Source: Semisulcospira habei
Lineage: Eukaryota; Mollusca; Gastropoda; Semisulcospiridae
Length of the DNA: 64,000 nucleotides
Assembly (NCBI GenBank): GCA_036245525.1
Contig: BTPG01000001.1
Coordinates: forward strand, 222,248,774 to 222,312,773
Direction of reading: 5' to 3'
Both the position numbers and the translations under genes were made by a program. The notes under the pieces are model-generated. The model did not search any database, had not been told where the DNA came from, and saw nothing but the letters and a program-made list of their open reading frames with translations. Numbering within the stretch: position 1 is the stretch's first letter; each line of letters begins with the position of its first letter. Positions 24,235 to 37,700 of the stretch are shown in pieces.

Positions 24235-24894
24235 ATGGTGAACTTGTATCCGCAACTATCGACGACTGAGACTGTGTCATCGCTTGCGCTTGATCCGCAT
24301 GTGCCAATTGCATCAGATAAAACATTACAGGCAGACACATTCCGATTAATAAATATTTACAGAAGCAATTAAATATTTGGAAAGTGAGGAGGCAAAGTAC
24401 TCTAGATGCAAATGACGGTATAAGACCGTTTTCAATTCTGTTCAAAACACATATATGGCTGTTGGTGCTGTTTCAGCTGGATGTTCTGTAGGAGGTATTG
24501 TTCTGTTTGCCACAGGAATTGGAAGTTTAATTGGAATTGCAATTGAGGGTGTTAGTGTTGCTACATGCCTGGCTTGCTTTGGTTTCGAAGCCCTAAACAA
24601 AAGATTTCACACAAAATTACAGAAATATGAAGCGTTGAGTATGCTCGCTGGTGCAAAGCTGAGCAGTATGAAACTTATTATAAGTAAGGCATTGGACGAT
24701 AATTTTATTGACGATATTGAATTTAAGAGAGTGCAGGATGATTTGAGCAATTACAAAAACAAAAATCCGAAATACAAAATAAAATGCGTAGTCAATCTCC
24801 CGTAAATGTTGAAGAACTGAAAGCCAGTTTTTTAGAGATGGGAAAACAGATTGGGGTTCAGGAAACCACAAAAAACTTCAAGGAGTTCTTTTAA
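24235..24894 (+). CDS. Hydrophobic/coiled protein of the virus-like element, broken frame
   Basis: Starts at an ATG after TTTTAAAAAA (MVNLYPQLSTTE). The first frame ends near 24370. The middle frame (24455-24805) encodes a glycine/alanine-rich hydrophobic stretch (CSVGGIVLFATGIGSLIGIA) followed by a charged helix, and a third frame ends at the TAA at 24892-24894 (NFKEFF). The pattern is a short N-terminus, a membrane-active or viroporin-like hydrophobic pair and a coiled region. Such proteins recur beside capsid genes in this group, but I cannot name the family. At least two indels. Confidence 0.45.
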
Positions 24895-24928
24895 GCAAAT
24901 AAAAATCAGTTTTGGTAATCGTTTAATA

Positions 24929-25021
24929 ATGACATACACTTTACAGAGAGATGACATGCCACTTACACAGTTTAGGCCTGTCTACTTAGACCCATCTGCG
25001 CCGCCTCCAGACTACTATTGA
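24929..25021 (+). CDS. 30-codon ORF with overlapping PSAP and PPxY late-domain motifs
   Basis: A short intact ORF from ATG 24929 to TGA 25019-25021, preceded by TTTAATA as at neighbouring genes. The C-terminus reads PSAPPPDYY, containing PSAP (the P[S/T]AP motif bound by TSG101) and PPDY (the PPxY motif bound by NEDD4-type ligases). Such paired motifs are known in matrix and Gag proteins of enveloped viruses and recruit the ESCRT budding machinery. Here they sit in a stand-alone peptide, or possibly in the last exon of a longer protein. Being the only unbroken frame in this stretch, next to structural genes, supports it. Expression is unproved. Confidence 0.5.
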   Translation: MTYTLQRDDMPLTQFRPVYLDPSAPPPDYY

Positions 25022-25340
25022 GAAAAAACAGTTTTTATTTTTTGTTGCCTTTGTAAGTTGAACAAAAAAAAAACCAAGTAAGTTGTGACTTAAGTCAAGA
25101 ACTTGCAATTTGTTATGTTTAGGTTCTTATAAGAAGTTATAAGTTCTTATTTTAAGACACTTATAAATTGTTATGTCAACTAACTTATAAATTGTTATGT
25201 CAACTAATTTATAGGAACTTAAAAAGTTACCTGTAAATTAGTTGGCAGTTGTAAGTGTCTTTTGAAAATTTGTTATCAAGTATCTGTAGATGACTTTGAA
25301 AATTTGTTATCAAGTGCATATAACAATGTTTTTTATTTTA
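25022..25340. repeat. AT-rich right end of virus-like element with short direct repeats
   Basis: Contains a 24-bp unit (TTATAAATTGTTATGTCAAC) twice in tandem (about 25163-25210) and a TGAAAATTTGTTATCAAGT unit twice (about 25262 and 25299). No ORF. It probably lies at or near the element terminus, since viral-type genes stop here. Confidence 0.5.
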
Positions 25341-25342
25341 TT

Positions 25343-25653
25343 TTGTGTGTGTGTATGTGTGTGTGTGGTTATTATTTAAAAAAACTGTGTTTCTGGGTAT
25401 TGACTCAGAAAAATGGTATAAATGGTATTGAATTGTCTTTTCTTATATCTCTAACATACATGCATGCACGCACACATACACACACATACACGCACGCACA
25501 CAAACATACACACACGCACACGTAAACATACAAACACGCACGCAAATGCACACGCACATACAAACATACAAACACGCACGCACACGCACATACAAACACA
25601 CACATGCACGCACATACAAACACACACATGCACACACACAAACATATACGCAT

Positions 25654-25690
<37 letters not shown>

Positions 25691-25880
25691 TACGCACATA
25701 CACACGTACATACACATACATATGCACATACACATACATATGCACATACACACACACATACACATACACACATACATACGCACATACACGTACATCCACA
25801 CGTACATACACACACACACATACATATGCACACATACAGACACATGCACACACACAAACACACGCATACAGACACAATCT
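25343..25880 (+). repeat. Large (CA)n/(CATA)n microsatellite block
   Basis: TG then CA/CATA/CACG arrays for over 500 bp. The long His/Thr or Cys/Val ORFs on both strands are artefacts. Confidence 0.95.
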
Positions 25881-26600
25881 TTATTCAACATGCATAAATA
25901 TTGTAGACTCTGTCCGCAAAACACTTCGCCACACAGCTGTATGACACAAGTATGTTGAGTTTTGTATCGTATATGATACACAGCTGTGTACATCACTGTG
26001 TATTCCCGTTACTAAGACCCTACGTCATTTGTTTACCTTAGCAAATTGTTCGATGGCATCAAACGATTTGCTAAGGACATACGTCATTTGTTTATCTTAG
26101 AAACCGCGGTGCCGGCGTAACCGCTTGGTGCTAACAGAAGTCTGAAGACTTTATGTTATGATTCTTTTTAACTCTGCGTTCTGTCTCGCTGCCTCTCATT
26201 TCTTAGTTGTTTGTGACATGAAAGTGATAGGAAATGGCTCTGTTTGAGAAGGCTCAATCTTATGCTTATGCCCTGGCGCTCAGTCAGCGTGGTTGCTACA
26301 AACAGTCTCTGTTGTTTACCTTAGCAAATTGTTTGACGGCGTCGAACGATTTGCTAAGGACATACGTCATTTGTTTACATTGGATACCACGATTTGAGTG
26401 CTTGTCCAGGGTGCTGAGTTATCAATCAATCAATTATTCAGATACAAAGCCAAAATCATCTTTCTTTGCCAGGGTGCTACAGGTATACCCCACCATCAGT
26501 CGCGTTGTTAAAACCTATGTAAAGACTTTCACTTGCAAAAGCAAGCTACTTCATGAGCCGCAGCAAAAACACCTCACACTTGGTCCACAACATTTAGAAT
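25881..26600. repeat. Non-coding stretch with a duplicated palindrome
   Basis: The palindrome TTAGCAAATTGTTCGA...TCAAACGATTTGCTAA (about 26036-26082) recurs at about 26318-26360, each followed by ACATACGTCATTTGTTTA. No gene is recognised. Confidence 0.5.
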
Positions 26601-26624
26601 AATACAAACATAAAAAACATAGTT

Positions 26625-26905
26625 ATGATCCGTTCGGACGCGCCTTTGATCAAGTCAGTACAAATAAGGTTACGGGTTGTTAGACCGCGCCAGAGCCTTT
26701 TGTTCAATTTCAGTACTGAACAAGGTTACTGACTGTACAAAACAGTAAGGTTACGGGCCGTTAAGCCGCGCCAGAGCCTTTGTTTAACGGTAAGGTTATG
26801 ATCAGTTTGGTCGCGCCAAAGTCTTTTGTTCAATTTCAGTACTGAACAAGGCTTTGGACCATTCAAAACAGTAAGACAAGACAGTAACAAACAAGGTTAC
26901 GGACC
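26625..26905 (+). repeat. Imperfect tandem repeats (GGTTACGG...CGCGCCAGAGCC units)
   Basis: At least three diverged units containing AAGGTTACGG, ACCGCGCCAGAGCCTTTTG and TTCAATTTCAGTACTGAAC. The last is itself palindromic (TTCAGTACTGAA). Directly downstream of the minus gene at 26910-27600. Confidence 0.6.
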
Positions 26906-26909
26906 AGCG

Positions 26910-27600
26910 TTAGGTGTTTTTCCAAAAATCGGCTATTTCCTGTACTTTTAACATTTCTTCAATTTGCTTCCGCAAACTAAACACCTTTCGAAAAGACAGT
27001 GTAAGAAAATAAAATTTGTGGTACCCCCGTAGTTAGTTAGTTAGTTATTTGGGTTTAACGCAGAGCAGGCGACTAAGGCCATCTCACGGCGGGTAGCAAC
27101 TTGGCTAAAACACTCAACTGATAAGCATAAGTCTTTGAAATTCCGATGTGTACTTTTAACCAATCTGCCCAGTTTAAGTTTGTTTCCTTTTGTATTTTCT
27201 GTATTTTATAGATTTCGGCACCCTCGATTAGCCACTCTCCATGGCAGATAGCAGACATCAGGTTCTTTTTTTCTGTTTCTTGTATTATCATGTAGCCATT
27301 AACTAAATATGGTTTTAATGTTGCCAATGTAAGTCCCTGTAAATTACAGTCGTCTACTCTAATACCAGTTGGTAGCGATCCAGTTGAAATATTTTTTTCT
27401 AAATATAAATGTAGATCTTTTGGATCACTCACCTCTTTTTTTGTACTTCCTTCAAGTACATCAACCAAATTACCGATTGGTGTTTTTGGTAATGATTTTG
27501 CAGGTTGGTTTGCTAATACCGACTCTAAAAAAGTCGTCATTTCTTTATGGTAATCTAAGTGAGATTGAAAGATCAATCTAGCCTCCTCAGACCAATTCAT
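26910..27600 (-). CDS. Helical protein of virus-like type, split by a 60-bp repeat
   Basis: ORF from ATG 27600 (MNWSEEARLIF). Residues 115-168 have a conserved-looking block HGEWLIEGAEIYKI...NWADWLKVHIGISKTYAYQL. At 27092 the frame runs into the 60-bp repeat (27032-27092) and would stop inside it. Beyond the repeat an open stretch (FSLRKQIEEMLKVQEIADFW) continues to TAA 26910-26912 and completes a helical C-terminus. I know similar proteins only as uncharacterised ORFs beside Polinton-like genes (general knowledge, low certainty). It may belong to the same element as 1-25340 or to a second fragment. Confidence 0.55.
27032..27092 (+). repeat. Short 60-bp SINE-like repeat, copy 3
   Basis: Same ends as the other copies, inserted in the coding region above. 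The target duplication is not clear. Confidence 0.75.
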
Positions 27601-27626
27601 TTTCTAAAACACGCTCGGACAAATTA

Positions 27627-27893
27627 CCCCCCACCGGGTCTGCCCTAGGGGACCTTGGTGGGGTTGTCTACTTTTTAGTTCCTAGGGTCACCTTGTCTAA
27701 CCCCTGCAAGATGGGTTCTGCTCTTTTGGGGGTTTGTATTTCTGTCTTTCTGGTCCATTCATCTGTATTTTTCTTTTGAAACTCTCCCTCCTGTCTGCGC
27801 TTCTTGCAGTTCTTTTCTTCATTTAGCGCAGGCACGTCCTGAGAAGGCCTTTGTCGCTTGTGGGATGTAAAGCAATCTATACTCACTCACTCA
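27627..27893 (+). repeat. SINE family 1, copy C (diverged, internally deleted)
   Basis: Starts with CCACCGGGTCTGCCCTAGGGG and ends at an (ACTC)n tail. The 14-bp target duplication CTCGGACAAATTAC is on both sides. About 30 bp upstream of the start codon at 27600. Confidence 0.85.
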
Positions 27894-28115
27894 CTCGGAC
27901 AAATTACACTAGGCCGACCTGGTTAACAGTAAGATTTTCTTTCTCAGCGCACTGCAGGCTAACCGCGAGGTCTTTTCTTGTTTCTAAATATCACGAATTT
28001 AAACAGTCAATCTACCGACAAACTACCCGTCAGTGTCCTGTATAGTCACTAAGTATTTTGTAATGTACGTTAGTCAGCGTTGACTCGGACAAATTACACT
28101 AGAGAATGACCGTAA
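27894..28115 (+). repeat. Direct repeat pair of about 190 bp period
   Basis: ACTCGGACAAATTACACTAG occurs at about 27892 and 28083. Each is followed by a related AATTTAAACAG...TACCGA block. This may be the upstream region of the 27600 gene, duplicated. Confidence 0.5.
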
Positions 28116-30306
<2,191 letters not shown>

Positions 30307-31657
30307 TCTCTCCTGAGCCAACAGCGGGTCAGACGCCTGACGCTGGTAAGTAATTTCCATGTTACTACCTATGTGCTATAGGTACAGACGGGGCGGGAGG
30401 TGGTGGCGTGGGAGGGGGGGGGGGGAGGGAGTATTATGAGCGTTGCACTATAAAACAGACATGATTGGTCAGAGGCGTCTGATTACACATCGCCTCAAGG
30501 CTTCCATATTCATTTATGACAAAACTGCAGCCGGTTTAAAAATGCAACTGGCATGTAGCTAATGGCTATCTGTTTCTAGTCTTTTGTTGTGTGGAGTCCC
30601 TCGGGGCTCCGTATTAGGGCCAGTTTTGTTCACTTTATATTTACAACCTCTGTCTGATGTAATTGCCGCCCATGAGTGTGATTTTCACAAGTAAGCTAAC
30701 GATACTGAATTGTCAAAAAGTAGCGCGCCTAGCCATTTCAGCTCCACTAAGATGAGCGTACAGTGTTGTATAGACGACGTCCTGTCCTGGATGACTAGCA
30801 ACAAACTTAAGGTTAACACTGACAAAACCGAAGTGTTGCCTGATGGCTCTCAGTCTCGCCTTAGTCTGATTGACAGCGAGTTCGCAAACATTGGTGGATG
30901 CAGCGTTCGCTTCCAGAACTGTGTCACATATATAGGTGTGAAGATTGATTCGATGCTCTCCATGCATGATCATATCACCGAGTAGCGTCTGCCGGGTTGG
31001 TTTCCTTGAGTTTCGCAGAATCTCTTCCCTCAGACCGTATCTCACAGAAAGTGCGACTTCAATACTTGTAATTTCATTTATTACGTCCAGGCTCGATTAT
31101 TGCAATTCTGTACTGGCAGGTTTATCGGCAGACCAGATTTCACGCTTGCAGATGATTCACTGAGAACAATGCGGCGCGTCTCATCATGAAGAAACGAAAG
31201 ACAGACCACGTTACGCCTCTGCTGAAGCAGCTGCACTGGCTGCCCGTAAAATTCCGCTGCCAGTACAAGATTGCAATTTTCGCCTATCGGCATTTTGACG
31301 GATTTCTCCCGCCGTACATTTCTGCCAAGCTGTTTGTTTATCAGCCATCCCGTACCCTCCGTTCCTCATGGTAACATGAAGATTGTCGGGGAGCGTTCTT
31401 TCACCTTTTTAGCCCCACGTATGTGGGACTGGCTGCCAATTGAAATGCTTAATCTGCCCATATTGTCACAGTTCAAAGTTCACTTAGAGACTTTTCTTTT
31501 CTGTCGGGTATTTAACATTTAGCTCACTTTTAGCTAACTGTTGACTGCCTTTTATTCTGATTCTGGAGGAAAGTGGATGTAAGGTGTTGGGAAGGGATGG
31601 GGTGGGTTAAAGTAGTGTATAATTGTGCGTGTGTCTGAAAGAGAGTGTGTTGTTGTG

Positions 31658-31715
<58 letters not shown>

Positions 31716-34700
31716 TATGGCTCTTAACAGGTCTTGTATACTTGAAAACATTTCCCCTTTCAACGCCTCCTTTATTGCACAACCAGAAGTGTCGCAGTGC
31801 CAGGTTAGGACTGAATGGTATGTGGGACAGAAGAATATTTTACTCCTGGGGTTTGTGGGCAAGTCTAAAAGAGTCTTGTTAGCTAGAGAAATAAATCAAA
31901 ATTGCCGGTTCAGCAATCACTCGGGTCAGACTGCATCGTTTGTTGCGGATAAAGTAAACTTAAAGTAAGTTTAGTCTCCTGAGATAACACGTATATATAT
32001 CACACAGTCGGGTTGGGTCTCAAACATTCTTAATAGACTCTTTGAGAATTCATCTTTACTATAAATTAAGATCCCCTGAGTTCTGAGATTTTGTTCTCTC
32101 GGAATTAGATTTTGTAAATATTAGAGTTCGAGTTTTATATTCCATCACCGGGTGATTCTGCCGCACATCTTTCACATCTTGCTGGCAATCATCTAGTGTA
32201 CCTTTACTTTCCCGTACAGGACTTTTGTTCTCAAATTTTCTTTGCAGAAAGTGACGAAGGCAGCAGCAAAACAGCCGGTATTGCTGTGGGTGTTGTGGCT
32301 ATACTCCTGACTGCAATAGTTCTGGTTGTGTTCCAGAAACGGTTAGTGTAGTCGTCACACTGTTGACATACCAGTGGCGTGGGTCGATTTCCATAGGATG
32401 TATGGTTCACTTTTTCTGCTTGTAATAAGAGCTCTACTAAACTAAAAAAAAAGTCATTTGATGATTGGAACAGGAGGAAGTATGGTCAATGTACTTTTAT
32501 ATGTGCAGAACAAAAAAGGAGTATGGCTCAAGTCCGAAAAAGGTATAGCAGGGTATACTTCAGCTAAATCATGTTAGAGGAAGTATGGCCCAGACATGCC
32601 TGTCCCCTGGGTTCCTACGCCACTACAGTGTGTACATTTATCATAAGGATGATGAGAGACCCTTTTAACAAAGACAAACACAAAGCACTTTGGAAGATGC
32701 TTCCTTTATAAATCGGAAACGTTTGGAACCAAAACCTGTCACGTGATATGTTCACGTCAGAAAGCTGGCGCTGTGGTGTTCTGAATAAAAAGTAAGATCA
32801 CGGATCCACAACTCATTATTTCCCTGACAGGCCGATACTTTCTGAACATTCTAGCTCTATTTTCTGCTTCAACTACCATGTCAAGGAAAATAGGTTAATG
32901 CAATAACCACAAGGTGTTAATAAACTATCTTGCCACTTTAGGTTTGCTGCCAGCCGCACCAAACGAGCCTTGAAGGCGCATCGTTCTGTTGAATAGTCTG
33001 TCGGTAGGAAGCAATGTTCATGTCTGTTGTGGCACTTCCAGAACCACATAGCTGACGCTTTAGATTTGTTATTTAAACATGGCCTTCTAGATGGATCGAC
33101 CACAATGTCTCGAAGGCAGTGCCTTGTTATCCCTTTAGCTGTCGGTAGCGCTTTGTCGAGGTGATTCCCAATGCGCAAAAGGCCATTGGGCCGAGGCCAT
33201 TGCTGGAATCACCTCGACTTAAGCGCTACCGACAGCCTAAAGGTTAGCTTACAAATGTATATGGACATGATGGCTCAAAGGCTGTCTGGTTAGCTTGTGC
33301 TCAACTACACGATAAAGTAATCAGGCATTCCTCTCGAGCTGCCACGACTGATCCATCTCCTACGATCGTGACTTAAAAGTAAATGGTACACTGTTTGCTA
33401 CTGCAGGTTTAAAGATCGTCTATCGTTTTGCGGAAGACAATCAACAAAAGATAGATCTCCAGCAGAACCAACCCCCGGTGAAACAGGAACGCCTTTACTT
33501 ACTTCCCACGCACAAGAACGATCACCGGTCACAGAAAGTCCGGAGGGACACAGCAGCATTGCCACTGGTGAATCTGAAGACAAGAAACTGGATCGTCAGA
33601 ACAGGACTGATAATGAAATTAATGAATCAGTTTCTAGAGAGAGGCGTCATGGTGAAGATTTGGAACCTGCTGCCGCCTCTGTCACGTCAGGTGCGACCCC
33701 AGACTCAAGCAATTTATCTTTTCGTAGGCCTGGTAAGAAGCAACTAAAGGTATACCTTCATTTGCTTCTTCCTAGTGATAAGTTGCTAATTGCGTACTTC
33801 TTTTTATGTTTGAAAAAAAAAATTTTAATCTGAAATAATGTATTGTTGTTATGTGGTGGATTTGTAGTCGTAGTATGTAAACACACCAGACACACGCACG
33901 TAGAGTTCTTTTCAAATAACCTTCGTTCAGCTGCAATCCGTCACACGTGGCTTAAGGATGTAGACAATACTGGAGTAACAGTTCCAACAATATTTTATTA
34001 CAGCGATGCGATTTCCACGAAAAGCGTTCACAATTTCACCAACAATATCTTCTCGTCCAAAAGTTCACACTTTGACACAATGCGTCTCTCATACAATGTA
34101 CATCACCACTCACTGCACAACTCCCTCTCTGTCAAATGAAGCACGATATCTTGCGTAGCTCTCTCAACGTCAATGTCTTTTTCGATACACTGCAATTATA
34201 CAGTGGGCAGTGGGCAGATGTTCACATCTGCACGGGACATAGACGACCCCGCCCTCCACGAGTCGCCTGCTGCCTTGCAGGCCTGGCCGCTTGGCTGCGG
34301 AAAGGCTAAGGGAGGACACCCCTGACATCAAAGCCCCCGTGTCTCCGGGGAAGGCTTTTGAGCCAGAGACTAGGACAAGGACAGTCTGATATAAAACCTA
34401 CGACCCGAGGACCTCAATGCCATCGTCCCAGCTTGCTAGGCCATGGCAGATGAACCAAGGGTTTAAAGGGTGGGGCCAGTACTGCGCACACTGCACTCCA
34501 CCAAAAAGCTCCACCGCGCAGGCTTTAGGAAACGTCCACGGTAGGTCCTCCATCAGCCGGCACCCAAGACAGTGTATCGCCCTCCTCACATCACCATTGG
34601 CGAGTCTGAACTAAAGTCAGTGCACCAGTTTACTTACCTTGGCTGCATTATCACGTCGGACGCCAAGCTGGACAAGGAGCTTGACAGCAGGCTGGCAAAA

Positions 34701-37700
34701 GCGAACAGCGCTTTCGGGCGACTTTTCAAGCGGGTGTGGCACAATCAACAGCTGAAAACAGGCACCAAGATCAGCGTGTACAGAGATGTGGTCCTCACCA
34801 CCCTGCTGTATGGTTCCGAGTCCTGGGCCCTCTACCGCAGCCAACTACGACTCCTCGAACGCTTCCACCAGCGCTGCCTGCGTACCATCCTGGGCATTCA
34901 CTGGAGTGACTATGTCACCAACGTCGAGGTCCTTGAACAGGCTGAAACTGTGAGCATCGAGGCTTTGCTGGTGCGGACACAGCTCCGCTGGGCGGGGCAT
35001 GTCTCCAGGATGGAGGATCATCGCCTACCAAAGATCACCCTGTTCGGCGAGCTTGCTACTGGACACCGTGACAGAGGGGCACCAAAGAAGAGATACAAAG
35101 ACTGTCTCAAGAAGTCACTTAGTGCCTGCCAAATCGACCGCCACCAGTGGTCTTCGCTTGCTGCGGACCGTGACACCTGGCGCTCCACCATTTACAAGGC
35201 AGCTGTCTCCTTTGAGGACTCTCACAGAGCTAGCCTTAAAGACAAGCGGCTCAGGAGAAAAAACAGAGATGCCGCAGCTCAGAACCCTGGCCATACCTTC
35301 CCCTGCAGCCACTGCGGTCGAACCTGCCTGTCTCGGATTGGCCTCCGCAGCCACGAACAAGCCTGCAGACGTCGTGGGCAACTCCTATAAAATCTTCGTT
35401 CGCGAAGTCAAGCCAAGAGATAATTATACAACTGAACACTGTATCGATGCTGTTACATCGCAATCCTACGACTGAACAATGTACAGACTCTGTTACATCG
35501 CAATCCTACGACTGGACAATGTACACGGATGCTTCCTAGCACGATCTTTTATAGTGGTATGTTTTCTAGCACAATCGAGCAAAATCGTACAATACAACCA
35601 ATCAGAACAAAACACGCAACTAAAACTCAAAGGTACATTCAGACTGGAATATTCTGTAAAAGTCTGGCTATTATTTACTAGCTAAAAAAATAGGTGAATC
35701 CCCACTCATCCTAACTTCACGCATGCGTACACGAAACAGGTCGCGACCTTGACCGTACAGTCTGGTAAACAAGCTATAAGTGCACGGATACTAACCGCTA
35801 ACACACGCGCGCGGTAAACAAAAGAATATTGAAGTATCATCTAGATCTTTCCTGACTCAACTCCGTGCGGCAACAGACACTCAAGACCGCACCACCTGCA
35901 AACGAAAGTGAAACTCACCGAAAAGGCACGCGACTAGGCATCGCGATAGCTCAAACAAAACGTCGGATCGCCACCCACGATCCACGCACGCACGCCCTCA
36001 CAAAACAACACAACCATAATCGTAACATTACCCCCCCCCCCCCCCTTTTAGAACGAAATTTCACAAAATTTCTTCTCAAATCCAAAAGTACGATTGTGGT
36101 TGTCTAAACCTACACAAAAACCGAAAACAATACAAATTTCACATCGAAAATAAAATCAAATCAACTACACAAAAATAATTAACTCACAGTTCTTTCCAAA
36201 ATGTCCCGAATAAAAACATGCTCCTTCACACTGTCCTGCACAGGTAAACAGCTTCAAAGTTCTACGAACCATAGATTAAACTAAAAAAAATGAATGTCAA
36301 AGTTCACCTCTGGAACAATGTCAAATCATGAATACAGTTCACAGTTCACACAGTTCAAAGGGTACTGGTCCTGGGTCGAACACTGTCGGCTTATCGTTGT
36401 CGATCAGTCTCATAAGTTCCGCTTCGTCGTAGACCAGCTTTTCCTCCTCCTCTGCATTTTCGTCATTATCACCATAATCATCTCTCATCTCCAACATCGG
36501 CTCACTTTTACTCTTCACAACATGGCTGTTGACCTTTGCCTCCCCCGCGTCATCTTCACTACCTTTCTTATCAGCTGCTTCTTCTTTGTCGGCGCTGTCG
36601 TCATCTTTTCCGTTCTCACTGCTCTTGCAGCTCTCGTTGGCTTTCCTGATAGTCGCGTCTACGTCCGCAGAAAGGCTGAGCTTCATTTTGGGGGACATCA
36701 CTCCATCGACATTGCCATCATCGTCCTCATCAATGAGTAGGCTCTGCATCGTCTCTCTCATGGTGATCAAATCGTCGACGACCTCTTGATTTTTATGTTC
36801 ATACACCAGTTTCTGGTTACCTCTCTCGTTATCCTCTTCCTGCAGCTTCAACATCTCCTTTGTCAGAGGAGCTCCGTCTCGCTCGCGGTCCTCGTTCACC
36901 CGGCGATTCAGCAACCCCATTTGTTCTTCACGGTGGCACTCAACGTCGTTCCGCAGACTGTCCAACTCCTTTTGCTGAAGATGGTTGATGACTGCTCGCT
37001 GTTCAACTTCTAGCCTATCTAGCTTGCGCGTCATAGTCATGTTCCCCTGATTCTGCTGTTGCTCCAGCGTCTTGCGCTTCTCTTCCTCTAACTTCTCTTT
37101 CACCATGGCTGTTTCTGTATTGTTAGCCACTTTTAGAGGGATGGTGTGGTAGCTCTCCTCTTCCTGACCTCTCGTAACTGCACAGGTTTCAGGTTTCCAC
37201 TTCGGATCTGGATCGTCTGGGTTTCTGGCACCATCAATGTTTCCGATGATAAGGTCGTAGACTGGTGTTTTCACGCACAACGCCTTCACCTCTCCTGTTA
37301 GATACGGGGTGTTAACACTGACTTTGGCGAGGGGGGTGATCCTTACAGTACCGTCAGCCAAAATGAGGGTGGTCCACTCCTGTAGCTTCTGATCTTCAGC
37401 TACTAGGCCTTCTTTCACGATGACGCAACTACAACCAGTGTCTCTCAACACTCTCACTGATGCGTTGCCGACAAATCCTGACACCACCGGCATATTCGGC
37501 ACTTCATTCTCAGGCAGCGCGATGTTCGAGACTGGTAAGAATGTAGTCCCATCTCCTACTGGGATGCGTCCATTCTTTCTGAAAGATTCAATCAACTCCG
37601 GTGTCGCCTGTTTTTCTCTAGATTCGAAGTCACTGGATGACGTCACATCATTGGCTAATACAGCGGCGGCTCTGTGTTGAGACATAGTATTACTTCTGCC

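Noticed and set aside
25640..25870. CRISPR-like regular spacing of short repeats
   Set aside because: Simple CATA/CACA microsatellite without unique spacers, in a eukaryotic context.
25405..25996. Long ORFs rich in Cys/Val or His/Thr on both strands
   Set aside because: Translation of CA/TG microsatellites; no non-repetitive coding sequence.
26234..26602. 122-codon plus ORF
   Set aside because: Runs through a repeated palindrome; composition is not coding-like.
31530..31968. Poly-Asn, poly-Tyr and poly-Leu ORFs
   Set aside because: ATT microsatellite read in different frames.
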